Shown in pieces: positions 1 to 8,505 of a DNA stretch of 51,610 nt. The DNA comes from Nitrososphaerales archaeon (GTDB taxonomy: Archaea > Thermoproteota > Nitrososphaeria > Conexivisphaerales > UBA164): NCBI GenBank assembly GCA_023256355.1, contig JAGDXJ010000053.1:75957-127566 (forward strand), read 5' to 3'. Made by a program: the position numbers and the translations under genes. The notes below the pieces were generated by a model. The model was not told the DNA's origin. It was given only the letters and a program-made list of their open reading frames with translations, and did not search any database. The first letter of the stretch is position 1. Each line of letters starts with the position of its first letter.

Positions 1-741
1 CTGGATGACTTAAAGGGTTCAGGATTAAAAAATTTTATAATAGTTCACGGAGGAGGAAACGAAGTCAGCAAGATGCAGAAAGCGATGGGGAAAGAACCGG
101 TTTTTGTAACATCGCCAGAAGGAATAAAGAGCAGATATACGGATCTTGAGACGTTAGAAATATTTAACATGACAATGAGGAATATAGGAACTAAAATAAC
201 ATCGCATTTAAATTCTTTAGGTTTTAGGGCTATAAACGTTTCAGGCGTGGACGCTTCTTTCATCAAGGCAGAAAGAAAAAAGAAACTGATCGTTATTGAT
301 GAAAAAGGCAGAAAAAGGGTTATAGAAGGAGGATATACAGGAAGGATAAAGGAAGTAGATCCTTCTTTTTTGACAAGTCTGATAAACCTTGGATTAATAC
401 CAGTAGTTTCGCCAATAGCGTCAGGTTATGAAGGAGAAATCCTCAATGTAGACGGTGACAGGGGAGCCTCGGCAATAGCTAGCTCGATTAGAGCTTCTAA
501 ATTAATTATATTTACAAATGTTGATGGGGTTATAATCAATGGAAAAGTTTTAGACAAACTAAATCTTGAAGAAGCAAAAGAAACGCTAAAAAAAGTTGGG
601 CCAGGTATGGATAAAAAACTTCTGGCATGTATAGAAGCGGTAGAAAAAGGCGTAGAAATGGGCTTAATTACTTCGGGGAAAACAGAAAAACCAATAGAAA
701 CGGCATTAAATGATATTGGAACAAAGGTGATTAAAGAATGA
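1..741 (+). CDS. lysZ: [LysW]-aminoadipate/glutamate kinase, 5'-truncated by window edge
   Basis: Phosphorylates the side-chain carboxylate of alpha-aminoadipate (or glutamate) held on the carrier protein LysW, the second LysW-dependent step of archaeal lysine (and often arginine) synthesis. The frame is open from base 1, so the start lies upstream and perhaps 20-30 residues are missing. An amino-acid-kinase fold is indicated by the HGGG motif near the visible N-terminus, the NVDGV nucleotide-site segment and a GPGMDKK segment near the C-terminus. The stop overlaps the lysJ start (ATGA), so the two are translationally coupled. LysZ and ArgB differ little in sequence; the LysW assignment rests on the neighbouring lysJ, lysX and lysK genes. 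LysW and LysY are not visible and presumably lie upstream. Confidence 0.88.
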   Translation: MDDLKGSGLKNFIIVHGGGNEVSKMQKAMGKEPVFVTSPEGIKSRYTDLETLEIFNMTMRNIGTKITSHLNSLGFRAINVSGVDASFIKAERKKKLIVIDEKGRKRVIEGGYTGRIKEVDPSFLTSLINLGLIPVVSPIASGYEGEILNVDGDRGASAIASSIRASKLIIFTNVDGVIINGKVLDKLNLEEAKETLKKVGPGMDKKLLACIEAVEKGVEMGLITSGKTEKPIETALNDIGTKVIKE

Positions 742-1907
742 GCAGTATCGAAGATCTGAGAATGTTAAACACATTTCAAAGATATGGAATAAAGGTAGTA
801 AAGGGGGAAGGTGTTTATGTTTGGGACGATAAAGGCAAAAAATACCTTGATTTTATGCAAGGATTTGGCGTGGGTATACTAGGGCATAAAAATCAGGCCG
901 TAATTCAGGCAATCTACGATCAGTTAAACAGTCTTGATATATGTCATGGGTCTCTTTATAATGATGCGAGAGAAAGATTCTTAGAAGAATTTTTTAAAAT
1001 AGCTCCAAAATCTTTAAGCAAGGCGTTTTTGAGCAACAGTGGAGCCGAATCTGTTGAACTAGCGTTAAAGCTTGCAAGAAAATATACAGGTAAAAAAGGG
1101 TTTATTTCTTTCACAGGCGCTTATCACGGGAAAACTTTTGGCGCTTTATCTGTAACTTATTCTGAAAAATATAAAGAAGGATTCGGACCTTTGCTTGAGC
1201 CCGTGAGATTTTTAAAGTACGGTGATGTTGAAGCTATAAATTCAGCCGATCTTAACGACATAGCTGGTGTTATAGTCGAACCAATTCAAGGCGAATCTGG
1301 GATTGTTATCCCCCCGGATGACTTTTTACCGACACTTAGGGAGATTACTGAAAAAAAGGGGGTTCCGCTTATTGTAGATGAAATTCAATCTGGAATGGGT
1401 AGAACTGGGAAATGGTGGGCACATCAGCACTGGAACATAGAACCCGACATAATGACAGCTGGTAAAGGCATAGGTGGCGGCATACCGATGGGCGTAACTG
1501 CCGTAAAAGAAGAAATAGCCTCTGTTATAAAAGTAGGAGAACACAGCAGCACAATGGGGGGCAATCCTGTAGCATCGGCCGCAGGCGCAGCCACAATAAA
1601 AGAGGTAGGGAAGCTGATAGACGATATATCATCAAAGGGTGAAACGTTTGTTAAAGGCTTAAAAAACCTGCAGAGCAAGGCAGTTAAAGATGTAAGAGGA
1701 AAAGGGCTTATGATAGCATTAGATCTAAGATTTAGGTTTAAAGATGCTCTTTTTGCTCAATTGAAAAATGGGTTGATTTCGCTTTATTCAGGTCTTACGG
1801 TTCTAAGGTACCTTCCGCCCTATATATTGAGTTACGGAGATATAGATAATGCAATAGCAATAATCGAAAAAAGTCTTATGGAAATCGATAGTAATAGGTT
1901 TGTTTAG
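738..1907 (+). CDS. lysJ: [LysW]-aminoadipate semialdehyde/ornithine aminotransferase
   Basis: A PLP-dependent class III aminotransferase that transfers an amino group to LysW-bound aminoadipate semialdehyde, giving LysW-lysine. It has 389 residues, usual for the family. Visible motifs are SNSGAESVE (about 99-107), GAYHGKT (127-133), the VDEIQSGMGRTG segment (about 213-224) that carries the PLP-binding Asp, and the Schiff-base lysine K243 in TAGKGIGGG. It starts on an ATG inside the lysZ stop (ATGA overlap) and is followed after 35 nt by an Lrp-type regulator. In archaea of this type the enzyme usually serves both lysine and arginine synthesis, so a dual role is likely but not shown by the sequence. 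Confidence 0.9.
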   Translation: MSSIEDLRMLNTFQRYGIKVVKGEGVYVWDDKGKKYLDFMQGFGVGILGHKNQAVIQAIYDQLNSLDICHGSLYNDARERFLEEFFKIAPKSLSKAFLSNSGAESVELALKLARKYTGKKGFISFTGAYHGKTFGALSVTYSEKYKEGFGPLLEPVRFLKYGDVEAINSADLNDIAGVIVEPIQGESGIVIPPDDFLPTLREITEKKGVPLIVDEIQSGMGRTGKWWAHQHWNIEPDIMTAGKGIGGGIPMGVTAVKEEIASVIKVGEHSSTMGGNPVASAAGAATIKEVGKLIDDISSKGETFVKGLKNLQSKAVKDVRGKGLMIALDLRFRFKDALFAQLKNGLISLYSGLTVLRYLPPYILSYGDIDNAIAIIEKSLMEIDSNRFV

Positions 1908-1942
1908 AAACTTTTTTAAGCTTAATATGTCGAGATAATGAT

Positions 1943-2353
1943 ATGGATGAAATAGACCTAAAGTTGTTAGAACTTCTTAAAGAGGATGGAAGAGCTTCGT
2001 ACATAGATTTAGGAAAGCAGTTGAACCTTTCTGAAGCAGCTGTTAGGAGAAGAGTAAAAAAGTTAGTTGACGATGGAGTGATAAAAAAGTTTACAATAGA
2101 AATAAAAGAAAGAGAAAGAGCAATGGCTCTTACTTTGCTTTCAACCTCACCTAACATTCCAACTTATGAAGTTGCTTCTAACATATCTAAAATAAAAGGT
2201 GTAGAGAAAGTTTACGAAATTACAGGTCAGTACGATATAGCAGTCTTGATTTCTGCTCCGAGTATAGCAGAAGTGAACAAAGTTATTGACGAAATTAGGA
2301 AAGCCGACGGCGTAATTAATACTAATACCGTCATAATTCTTAGAGAACTTTAA
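1943..2353 (+). CDS. Lrp/AsnC-family transcriptional regulator (LysM-like position)
   Basis: A 136-residue feast/famine regulator. Residues 1-60 form the winged helix typical of the family (DLKLLELLKEDGRASYIDLG, then the recognition helix around LSEAAVRRRVKKL). Residues 65-136 form the ligand-binding RAM domain, with the G-x-x-x-Y-x-x-T-G-x-Y-D pattern near VEKVYEITGQYDIAV. It lies between lysJ and lysS and has its own AT-rich, TATA-like stretch about 30 nt before the ATG, so it may be leaderless. Sulfolobus LysM occupies a comparable position in the lysine cluster and responds to lysine. That this protein regulates the lys genes here is inferred from position only. Confidence 0.85.
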   Translation: MDEIDLKLLELLKEDGRASYIDLGKQLNLSEAAVRRRVKKLVDDGVIKKFTIEIKERERAMALTLLSTSPNIPTYEVASNISKIKGVEKVYEITGQYDIAVLISAPSIAEVNKVIDEIRKADGVINTNTVIILREL

Positions 2354-2365
2354 TATTTTTTTACG

Positions 2366-2400
2366 AAAAGCGTTATAAATCAAATTGTTATAACCCATGT
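2366..2400 (+). promoter_or_regulatory. Leaderless promoter of lysS operon
   Basis: The segment cgttataaat at about 2369-2378 is a good archaeal TATA box, and the lysS ATG at 2401 follows at the distance expected for the transcription start. The mRNA would therefore begin at or within a few bases of the start codon, and no Shine-Dalgarno sequence precedes it. This is inferred from spacing; no operator could be defined. Confidence 0.5.
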
Positions 2401-3594
2401 ATGCAAGAAGAACAACAGGATTTAGAAGAAAGTTTAGGTTTTGCACAGATATATAACGGAGGTTTTTTTAATAAAAAGGTAAAGATACTTGACTCTACAC
2501 TAAGAGAAGGCGAACAGGCACCGGGCATTGCTTTTACCAAAAGACAGCGACTTCAAATAGGATGGATGCTGGATTATTTAGGAGTAAACTCTATAGAAAT
2601 TTCCCCTATAGTCTCAGAATCTCATTTTGAGTCATGTAAAGAATTAATAAAAGCAAAGTTAAGTTCAACGATAGTAGCTCATGGACGAGCAATAAAAGAA
2701 GACGTTGATACCGCGTTAAGGTGCGACGCTTACTTTTATGCAATGTACCATTCTGTCTCTGATATACACCTAAAATATAAGCTAAAAGTTACTAGGGAAG
2801 AAGCTCTTAACAGGACACTTTCAGTTCTTGATTACGCAAAATCGCACGGTTTGCAGGTAAGGGTTACGCTAGAAGATGCGAGCAGGGCAGACCCAATATA
2901 CCTAAGGGAATTTGCTAAAGCGCTTTATGAGGCAAACGTTGACAGGATAAGCGTTCCAGATACAGTTGGCGCGATGAGACCCAGCGGTATGTACAGACTG
3001 GTAAAAAACGTAAAAGAAGTTGCACCTGTTCCTATCGATGTTCACTGTCACAACGATTTGGGGCTTTCTCTAGCAAACGCTATGGCTGGTTATGAAGCAG
3101 GAGCAGATCAGGTACACACAACCATAGGTGGGATAGGTGAACGAACAGGAATAACAGATCTTTCACAATTTGTAGTGGCGCTTTATGTGCTGTACGGCGT
3201 AAAGCTTGACGTAAGATACGAAATGTTAAACGACCTGTATAAATTATTAGAAGAATACGTCAAATATAAAATACCTTCAAATCAGCCAGTCATGGGAGAA
3301 AACGCTTACAAACATAAAGCTGGAACGCACATAGCGGCAATTTTGAATAACCCTCTAGCCTATGAGCTAGTTAATCCTGAATTCTTGGGAAAAAAGAGAA
3401 AAGTTGTCTTTAGTGAATTAATAGGTAAAAATGGGGCTTCATTTTTGCTTAAAGTTCTTGGTATAGAAAGCGACGAAACGCTTGCAAAAATGGTTGCGCA
3501 GGGAGTTAAAAGCTTGCAGCTGGGCGATCTATTTGAACTTGAATTGAGCGATGAAATAAAACAGAGGATAGTTGCCTTGGGTGAAAGAGAATGA
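2401..3594 (+). CDS. lysS: Homocitrate synthase
   Basis: Condenses 2-oxoglutarate with acetyl-CoA to homocitrate, the committed step of the aminoadipate route to lysine. It is a member of the isopropylmalate/homocitrate synthase TIM-barrel family: DSTLREGEQAPG at residues 31-42, metal-binding HCHND in the segment VPIDVHCHNDLG, the GIGERTG motif and a C-terminal region around KHKAGTHIAAI. At 397 residues it matches archaeal homocitrate synthases and lacks the long regulatory domain of LeuA. It starts on an ATG placed for leaderless transcription and overlaps lysX by 4 nt (ATGA). LeuA or citramalate synthase are alternatives by family, but the operon with lysX and lysK favours homocitrate synthase. 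Confidence 0.88.
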   Translation: MQEEQQDLEESLGFAQIYNGGFFNKKVKILDSTLREGEQAPGIAFTKRQRLQIGWMLDYLGVNSIEISPIVSESHFESCKELIKAKLSSTIVAHGRAIKEDVDTALRCDAYFYAMYHSVSDIHLKYKLKVTREEALNRTLSVLDYAKSHGLQVRVTLEDASRADPIYLREFAKALYEANVDRISVPDTVGAMRPSGMYRLVKNVKEVAPVPIDVHCHNDLGLSLANAMAGYEAGADQVHTTIGGIGERTGITDLSQFVVALYVLYGVKLDVRYEMLNDLYKLLEEYVKYKIPSNQPVMGENAYKHKAGTHIAAILNNPLAYELVNPEFLGKKRKVVFSELIGKNGASFLLKVLGIESDETLAKMVAQGVKSLQLGDLFELELSDEIKQRIVALGERE

Positions 3595-4439
3595 AAATAA
3601 CGATTCTACATGATTTGATTAGATGGGAAGAAAAAGCGCTTTACCAGGCTTCTTTAAAGAAAGGTTTGGACGTTGGCTTGATAGATATTAAGGACGAATC
3701 GTTTGACGTTACAAAGGATTATGACAGCAAGTTTGGTGACGTAGCTTTACAGAGAACAACAAGTTATTATAAAGGGCTTCACAGCACAGCTATAGTAGAA
3801 AGCTTGGGCGTTAAGGTTATAAACAGCTCTCAGATCCTGTTGATAACTGGTAACAAGTTGTTTACAACTCTTAGGCTAAAAGAAAACAACGTGGCAACTC
3901 CAAGGACAATCGTTGCATTCTCTCCAGAAAAAGCTATCGATGCTTTCAAAGAGCTAGGGGAAAAAGCCGTGATAAAACCAGTGTTAGGGTCATGGGGAAG
4001 GATGGTTGCTTTGCTTGATAGTTATTATTCGGCAAAAGCTGTATTTGAAGAGAGAGAATATATGGAGCCCATATATCAAGTTTATTATTTACAGGAATTT
4101 GTGAATAGACCACCCCGGGATATAAGGGCATTTGTAGTTGGTGACCAGGTAATTGCTGCAATTTACAGGCATCAGCCAAGTGGAGATTTCAGAACAAACA
4201 CAGCTTTGGGAGGAAAAGCTGAAAACTGTCCTGTAACGAAAGAAATAGAAGATCTTGCGATAAAAGCGGCTAAAGCTATAGGAGATGGCGTTTATGGCGT
4301 TGACATGATGGAGACGGAAAAAGGTATAGTAGTTCACGAAGTAAACGGAACGGTTGAATTCAAAAATTCAGTTTCTGTTACTGGTGTTGATATACCTGCT
4401 AAAATTGTTGATTTTGCTGTAGAGGTAGCAAAAAGGTGA
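3591..4439 (+). CDS. lysX: [LysW]-alpha-aminoadipate ligase, ATP-grasp
   Basis: An ATP-grasp ligase that joins alpha-aminoadipate to the C-terminal glutamate of LysW. It has 282 residues, normal for LysX/ArgX. The central ATP-grasp region is visible (AVIKPVLGSWGRMV with the phosphate-binding loop, then YLQEFV), followed by metal-binding acidic residues in GVDMME and the conserved HEVNGTVEFKNS near the C-terminus. It overlaps lysS upstream and lysK downstream (GTGA), so the three genes form one translationally coupled unit. It could be the glutamate-specific paralogue ArgX, which cannot be excluded without alignment of the substrate loop. Confidence 0.87.
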   Translation: MKITILHDLIRWEEKALYQASLKKGLDVGLIDIKDESFDVTKDYDSKFGDVALQRTTSYYKGLHSTAIVESLGVKVINSSQILLITGNKLFTTLRLKENNVATPRTIVAFSPEKAIDAFKELGEKAVIKPVLGSWGRMVALLDSYYSAKAVFEEREYMEPIYQVYYLQEFVNRPPRDIRAFVVGDQVIAAIYRHQPSGDFRTNTALGGKAENCPVTKEIEDLAIKAAKAIGDGVYGVDMMETEKGIVVHEVNGTVEFKNSVSVTGVDIPAKIVDFAVEVAKR

Positions 4440-5494
4440 ACTATCCAGACCCAGTTGCGTTTCTACTGGAAATTTTGAAAATTTATTCGCCTTCGACTAA
4501 AGAGACAAAAGTTTCTAATTTTATCTATAATTATTTAAAAAATTTAAACGTTAACGACGTCTCTCAGGACAAAGCTAACAACGTTATACTTAAAGTAAAA
4601 GAAGGCTCTCCAAAAATTTATCTGATAGGTCATATGGATACAGTGCCTGGGGAACTGCCGGTTTTTTATGACGGAAAGAACATTTACGGAAGAGGAGCTG
4701 TAGATGCTAAATCTGCCCTTTCTGCATTGCTTCATGCATCTTTAAACCTCACAGATCTTCCATGTGGAATAAAGTTCATAGCGGTTACTGACGAGGAGCG
4801 GTTGAGTGAAGGCATGAACGAAATACTTAAACATGAAGAAAAACCTGATTATTCAATATTTGGCGAGCCTACGGGCATAAACAACGTAGCAATAAGTTAT
4901 AAAGGAAGATTGTTGATAAAGCTTAATTTTAAGGCTAAACCATATCATTCCTCTTCTCCTTTAGAAGAAAAAACAGCATTTGAACTGATGATTGAAGAAA
5001 TAAACAATATCCAGAATAAGGTAAGAGGACTGAACGCGAACGTTACTTCATACTTTGATAGTGTTACAGCACAGGTAGTTAAATGCGGTTGTGGCGATTC
5101 TACAAACAAAACACCAGCAGATGCTTTTACCTATATAGACGTAAGAGTTCCGCCAAGATTTAACACATTTGATCTTGAAAAGATTTTATTACAGGGGCAA
5201 TATGTTGTAGAGGACAGGCTAGAGCCTTTTAGCACGTCACCATCTAATGAATTACCGCGCGCTTTTTTTAGAGGAATATATAATATTTTAAACGAAAAAG
5301 CCGGATTTGTAAAAAAGCTTGGAACGTGTGACGGAAACGTATTAAGGTCGTACTATGACGTTCCCATAATAGCATACGGACCTGGGGATTCAAAGCTTTC
5401 CCATACAGATCAGGAAAGAATTTCTGTAAATGAATATTTAACTGCAATAAAAGTTGTAGAAAGATCGATCAGAGAGCTATGTAAAAATCGCTAG
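4436..5494 (+). CDS. lysK: [LysW]-lysine hydrolase, M20 family
   Basis: A zinc-dependent M20-type hydrolase that releases lysine (or ornithine) from LysW in the last step of the pathway. It has 352 residues. Motifs are GHMDTV (metal-binding His and Asp), GRGAVDAKS (bridging Asp), TDEER with the catalytic Glu, GEPTG and a late SHTDQE metal ligand. It begins on a GTG whose last bases overlap the lysX stop (GTGA). The gene ends in a short AT-rich stretch followed by a palindrome that also overlaps the start of the next gene. Succinyl-diaminopimelate desuccinylase is a relative, but the operon supports LysK. Confidence 0.88.
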   Translation: MNYPDPVAFLLEILKIYSPSTKETKVSNFIYNYLKNLNVNDVSQDKANNVILKVKEGSPKIYLIGHMDTVPGELPVFYDGKNIYGRGAVDAKSALSALLHASLNLTDLPCGIKFIAVTDEERLSEGMNEILKHEEKPDYSIFGEPTGINNVAISYKGRLLIKLNFKAKPYHSSSPLEEKTAFELMIEEINNIQNKVRGLNANVTSYFDSVTAQVVKCGCGDSTNKTPADAFTYIDVRVPPRFNTFDLEKILLQGQYVVEDRLEPFSTSPSNELPRAFFRGIYNILNEKAGFVKKLGTCDGNVLRSYYDVPIIAYGPGDSKLSHTDQERISVNEYLTAIKVVERSIRELCKNR

Positions 5495-5512
5495 AAAAGT
5501 ATTAATTAATAT

Positions 5513-5535
5513 CAAGCCTTTTATAAAAGGGCTTG
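5513..5535. promoter_or_regulatory. Near-perfect palindrome centred on a TATA-like core
   Basis: A 23-bp sequence with arms CAAGCC and GGGCTTG around TTTTATAAAA; the only asymmetry is one extra G. It lies between lysK and the following HAD phosphatase gene and covers both a TATA-like core and the first possible TTG start of that gene. It could be an operator over the promoter or a weak terminator hairpin for the lysine operon. The sequence alone does not decide. Confidence 0.4.
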
Positions 5536-6168
5536 GAAATAAAAGTGGCTTTTTTTGATATGGATGGCACCTTAATAAAAGAAAATTCATGGGATCTTAT
5601 ATACAAAAGTATAGGATTAGAAACATCGCCCTATCTAAAAGACTATCTTGAGGGTAAAATATCATACAGAAAGCTTGTAGAGCTAGACGTTGGATACTGG
5701 AAAATAAACGGCAGAGATGTAAAAAGAAGCATGATAGAAAGCCTTGTAAAAAAAGTTTCGATAAAAGAAGATGCTCACATCATTACAAACAGATTAAAAA
5801 AATACGGCATAAAACTTGTCATGGTTACTGCCGGTCTTTACGAGTTTGCAGAATATGTCGGAAGAGAACTAGGATTTGATCGTATTTATGCTAATAAATT
5901 TTTATACGATAAAAACGGTCTTATAATGGATGTTATAATAGAAGTGGAACCTTTGCATAAATATAAGTTAATAGAAAAATATCTGAACGAAAATGGTCTT
6001 GAAGCCAACAACGCAATCTCTGTAGGAGATACATTGTATGACGAAAGCATGTTCAGGGCTACAGCCTATGGATTTTTACTTGACGAAAAAGACAATACTA
6101 AGGTTAACGGAAAGGAATATAAGATAAAAAGTCTTGTACAGCTTTTTCAACATATAAATATGGATTAA
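5533..6168 (+). CDS. HAD-superfamily phosphatase, phosphoserine-phosphatase-like
   Basis: A 211-residue HAD hydrolase. Motif I is FFDMDGTL near residues 7-14 with the nucleophilic Asp; motif II is the Thr in VTAGLYEFA; the late lysine is in EPLHKYKLIE; motif IV is VGDTLYDESM. A helical cap lies between about residues 20 and 80. The architecture resembles SerB-type phosphatases, but the substrate cannot be named. The start is uncertain: TTG at 5533 lies inside the palindrome, while GTG at 5545 would give a protein beginning directly at the first strand and better suits the position of the TATA core. The gene is convergent with and overlaps the next one by 4 nt. Confidence 0.8.
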   Translation: MEIKVAFFDMDGTLIKENSWDLIYKSIGLETSPYLKDYLEGKISYRKLVELDVGYWKINGRDVKRSMIESLVKKVSIKEDAHIITNRLKKYGIKLVMVTAGLYEFAEYVGRELGFDRIYANKFLYDKNGLIMDVIIEVEPLHKYKLIEKYLNENGLEANNAISVGDTLYDESMFRATAYGFLLDEKDNTKVNGKEYKIKSLVQLFQHINMD

Positions 6169-7046
6169 GAATTTTGAGCTTTAGAAAGAACCTCGTAGAG
6201 TTTTATTAAAGCTTGGATTCCTTTTTCTCCGTAGCCAAGGTTTTCTGTTGAAATGAGCATCTGATATATTAAAGAAGTCGCAAAGAGTGGCGTTCCTTTT
6301 TTCTTAGCCTCATTAAGGGCATACCCTATGTCTTTTCTTAGATGAGAAAGTTTGAAACCGGGTTCTAGGTCTCCCTTCATAAGCCTTGGCATATAGGATT
6401 CTATCGTAAAAGAACGCGCTCCGCCTGTACTCAACACTTTGTACACCTGTTCTATATCTAGATCAAAAAACTTGGCAAGTTCTATCGCTTCTACCATTGC
6501 TAGATCTGAAAGCGCTACAGCTATCTGGTTTACAAGTTTCATTTTCTGACCTGAGCCGGTAGTGCCGGCATAGATTATCATCTTACCCATGCTTTCAAAG
6601 ACCGGTTTAACCTTCTCAAAAATTTCTTTCTTTCCACCTATCATTATAGTAAGTTTGCCCTCTCTAGCCCCAACATCGCCGCCTGTTACAGGGGCGTCCA
6701 AAAATTCGACATTTAGTTCTGCTAATTTATTTGCAAATTTTTCTGCATATTCTGGAGAATTTGTACTCATATCCACTACTATTAGTCCTTTATGAGCTCC
6801 AGAAACAACACCATCTTTTCCAAAAATAATGCTTTCTACGTCTGGAGCATCTGTAACCATTATTATTACTACCTCGCTTTTTTCTGCAACTTCTTTTGGT
6901 GTTTTTGCAACTGGAACACCAGCATCCCTAAAGATTTTTGTTTTAGATGCTGTTCTATTATAAACTATAAGTTCGTGTCCAGCTTTAAAAATGTTGTATG
7001 CCATTGAAGAACCCATGATGCCAAGCCCAATAAATCCAACTTTCAT
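6165..7046 (-). CDS. NAD(P)-dependent beta-hydroxyacid dehydrogenase (3-hydroxyisobutyrate dehydrogenase family)
   Basis: A 293-residue oxidoreductase with an N-terminal Rossmann fold (GFIGLGIMGSSMA at residues 4-16) and the family signature FLDAPVTGGDVGAREGKL around residue 115. The catalytic lysine is in the segment GSGQKMKLVNQ (about 165-175). The rest is the all-helical dimerisation domain. The family includes 3-hydroxyisobutyrate, tartronate semialdehyde and gamma-hydroxybutyrate dehydrogenases; the actual substrate is unknown. It is divergent from the agl3-like gene across 121 bp and convergent with the HAD gene. Confidence 0.85.
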   Translation of the reverse strand: MKVGFIGLGIMGSSMAYNIFKAGHELIVYNRTASKTKIFRDAGVPVAKTPKEVAEKSEVVIIMVTDAPDVESIIFGKDGVVSGAHKGLIVVDMSTNSPEYAEKFANKLAELNVEFLDAPVTGGDVGAREGKLTIMIGGKKEIFEKVKPVFESMGKMIIYAGTTGSGQKMKLVNQIAVALSDLAMVEAIELAKFFDLDIEQVYKVLSTGGARSFTIESYMPRLMKGDLEPGFKLSHLRKDIGYALNEAKKKGTPLFATSLIYQMLISTENLGYGEKGIQALIKLYEVLSKAQNS

Positions 7047-7167
7047 AGTAAATAATAAACAATCAAGTTTATTTAGCTTTATTGTGTAAATTTATACAAA
7101 TATAGCTAAATTAACATTGCATCGCGAATAAAGTTTATAAACTACAAATGTAATTGATAATAGTACA

Positions 7168-8412
7168 ATGACAGTAATGGTTTTTGGTGCCGACGGCTAT
7201 ATAGGATGGCCTCTGTCTGTAAGGCTTGCAAAAGAGCTTAATGAGGAAATTATAGGAGTTGACAACTTAATTACAAGAAAACTCGTTGAAGAAGTAGGAG
7301 GTACAAGCGCCCTGCCTATTGGTACACCTGAAGAAAGAATAAAAGCTTACGAAAAAGCTTATGGTAAAAGCAATTTAAAGTTTATAATTGGCGATCTAAC
7401 AGATTCTGAATTTGTAGACAAGCTCATAGAAAAATACGAACCTCACACAGTTTATCACTTAGCGCAGCAAAGGAGCGCCCCTTATTCTATGATTGATGTT
7501 GAGCACGCAGCATATACTGAAGTCAACAATGTACTGACGAACCTCAACTTGATTTTTGCTATAAAGAAGCATTCACCAAAAACCCACATAATAAAGATGG
7601 GTACTATGGGTGAATATGGAACACCAAGATACAGAATAGAGGAAGGATGGATGAACGTCCAGTACAAAGGTAAAAAATACAGAATAATGATACCAAGAGA
7701 TCCTGGATCTTGGTATCATGTGAGTAAAGTATTTGATACTTATAACATAATTTTTGCAAACAAAATCTGGGGAATTAGGGCTACAGATGTTCAGCAAGGT
7801 GTTGTGTATGGAAGCAGAACAGACGACCTCGTTAACAACGAGCTTAACACAAGGCTGGATTTTGATGGTGTATGGGGGACTGTAATAAACAAATATTTTG
7901 CACAGATAATTGCCTTTAACAAAATGCTCATCTATGGCACTGGTCTAATGAAACGTAGCTTTTTATCGCTACAAGATAGCATTGATTGTCTTTTCCTCCT
8001 AGGTCAGAAACCTGCAGATGAAGGTGAATATCGGGTGGTAAATCAGATGGAGGAAATACATAGCACGATTGAACTAGCGAAAAGGGCCAAAAAGATAGTC
8101 TCTAAGTATGGTTTTGATCCAGAATTCGTACGAATACCAGATCCGAGAGTTGAAAAACAGAGGCATAAATACTCTGTTTCTCACAGAACTTTAAAAAAGT
8201 TAGGTTTTAAACCAAAATATTCAATGGATCAAATAATGGAAGTTATATTTAATGATCTTTTAAGTAACCAAGAAATAGTTAAAACCCATGCTGATGCTAT
8301 ATGGCCTCGTGTCTACTGGGATAAATTGAACGAGGAAAACAAACAGGTCTATCTTAACGCTATAAATAAAAACTTAGTAAGTAGATCTAAATCTTATATT
8401 AACAATGTATAA
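7168..8412 (+). CDS. UDP-sulfoquinovose synthase-like NAD-dependent epimerase (Agl3/SQD1 family)
   Basis: A 414-residue extended short-chain dehydrogenase. The Rossmann motif GADGYIG is at residues 7-13, the catalytic Tyr-Lys pair is Y183/K187 in WYHVSK, and the TMGEYG segment supplies the catalytic Thr near 146. Family members convert UDP-glucose and sulfite to UDP-sulfoquinovose. In Sulfolobus Agl3 does this for the sulfoquinovose residue of S-layer N-glycans. A TATA box (gtttataaac, about 7130-7140) sits some 30 nt before the ATG. Its presence suggests sulfoquinovose-decorated glycoproteins or lipids. Other sugar-nucleotide epimerase activities are possible, but the length and the long insertion after the first strand fit SQD1/Agl3. 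Confidence 0.82.
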   Translation: MTVMVFGADGYIGWPLSVRLAKELNEEIIGVDNLITRKLVEEVGGTSALPIGTPEERIKAYEKAYGKSNLKFIIGDLTDSEFVDKLIEKYEPHTVYHLAQQRSAPYSMIDVEHAAYTEVNNVLTNLNLIFAIKKHSPKTHIIKMGTMGEYGTPRYRIEEGWMNVQYKGKKYRIMIPRDPGSWYHVSKVFDTYNIIFANKIWGIRATDVQQGVVYGSRTDDLVNNELNTRLDFDGVWGTVINKYFAQIIAFNKMLIYGTGLMKRSFLSLQDSIDCLFLLGQKPADEGEYRVVNQMEEIHSTIELAKRAKKIVSKYGFDPEFVRIPDPRVEKQRHKYSVSHRTLKKLGFKPKYSMDQIMEVIFNDLLSNQEIVKTHADAIWPRVYWDKLNEENKQVYLNAINKNLVSRSKSYINNV

Positions 8413-8505
8413 AAATAAGATCATATAAAATTTTAAAATTTCTGATTTCTGATATAAAACTATAAGTTTATTTAAATAAGGTAATCCTGTATTTTTAAAG
8501 TTTTT

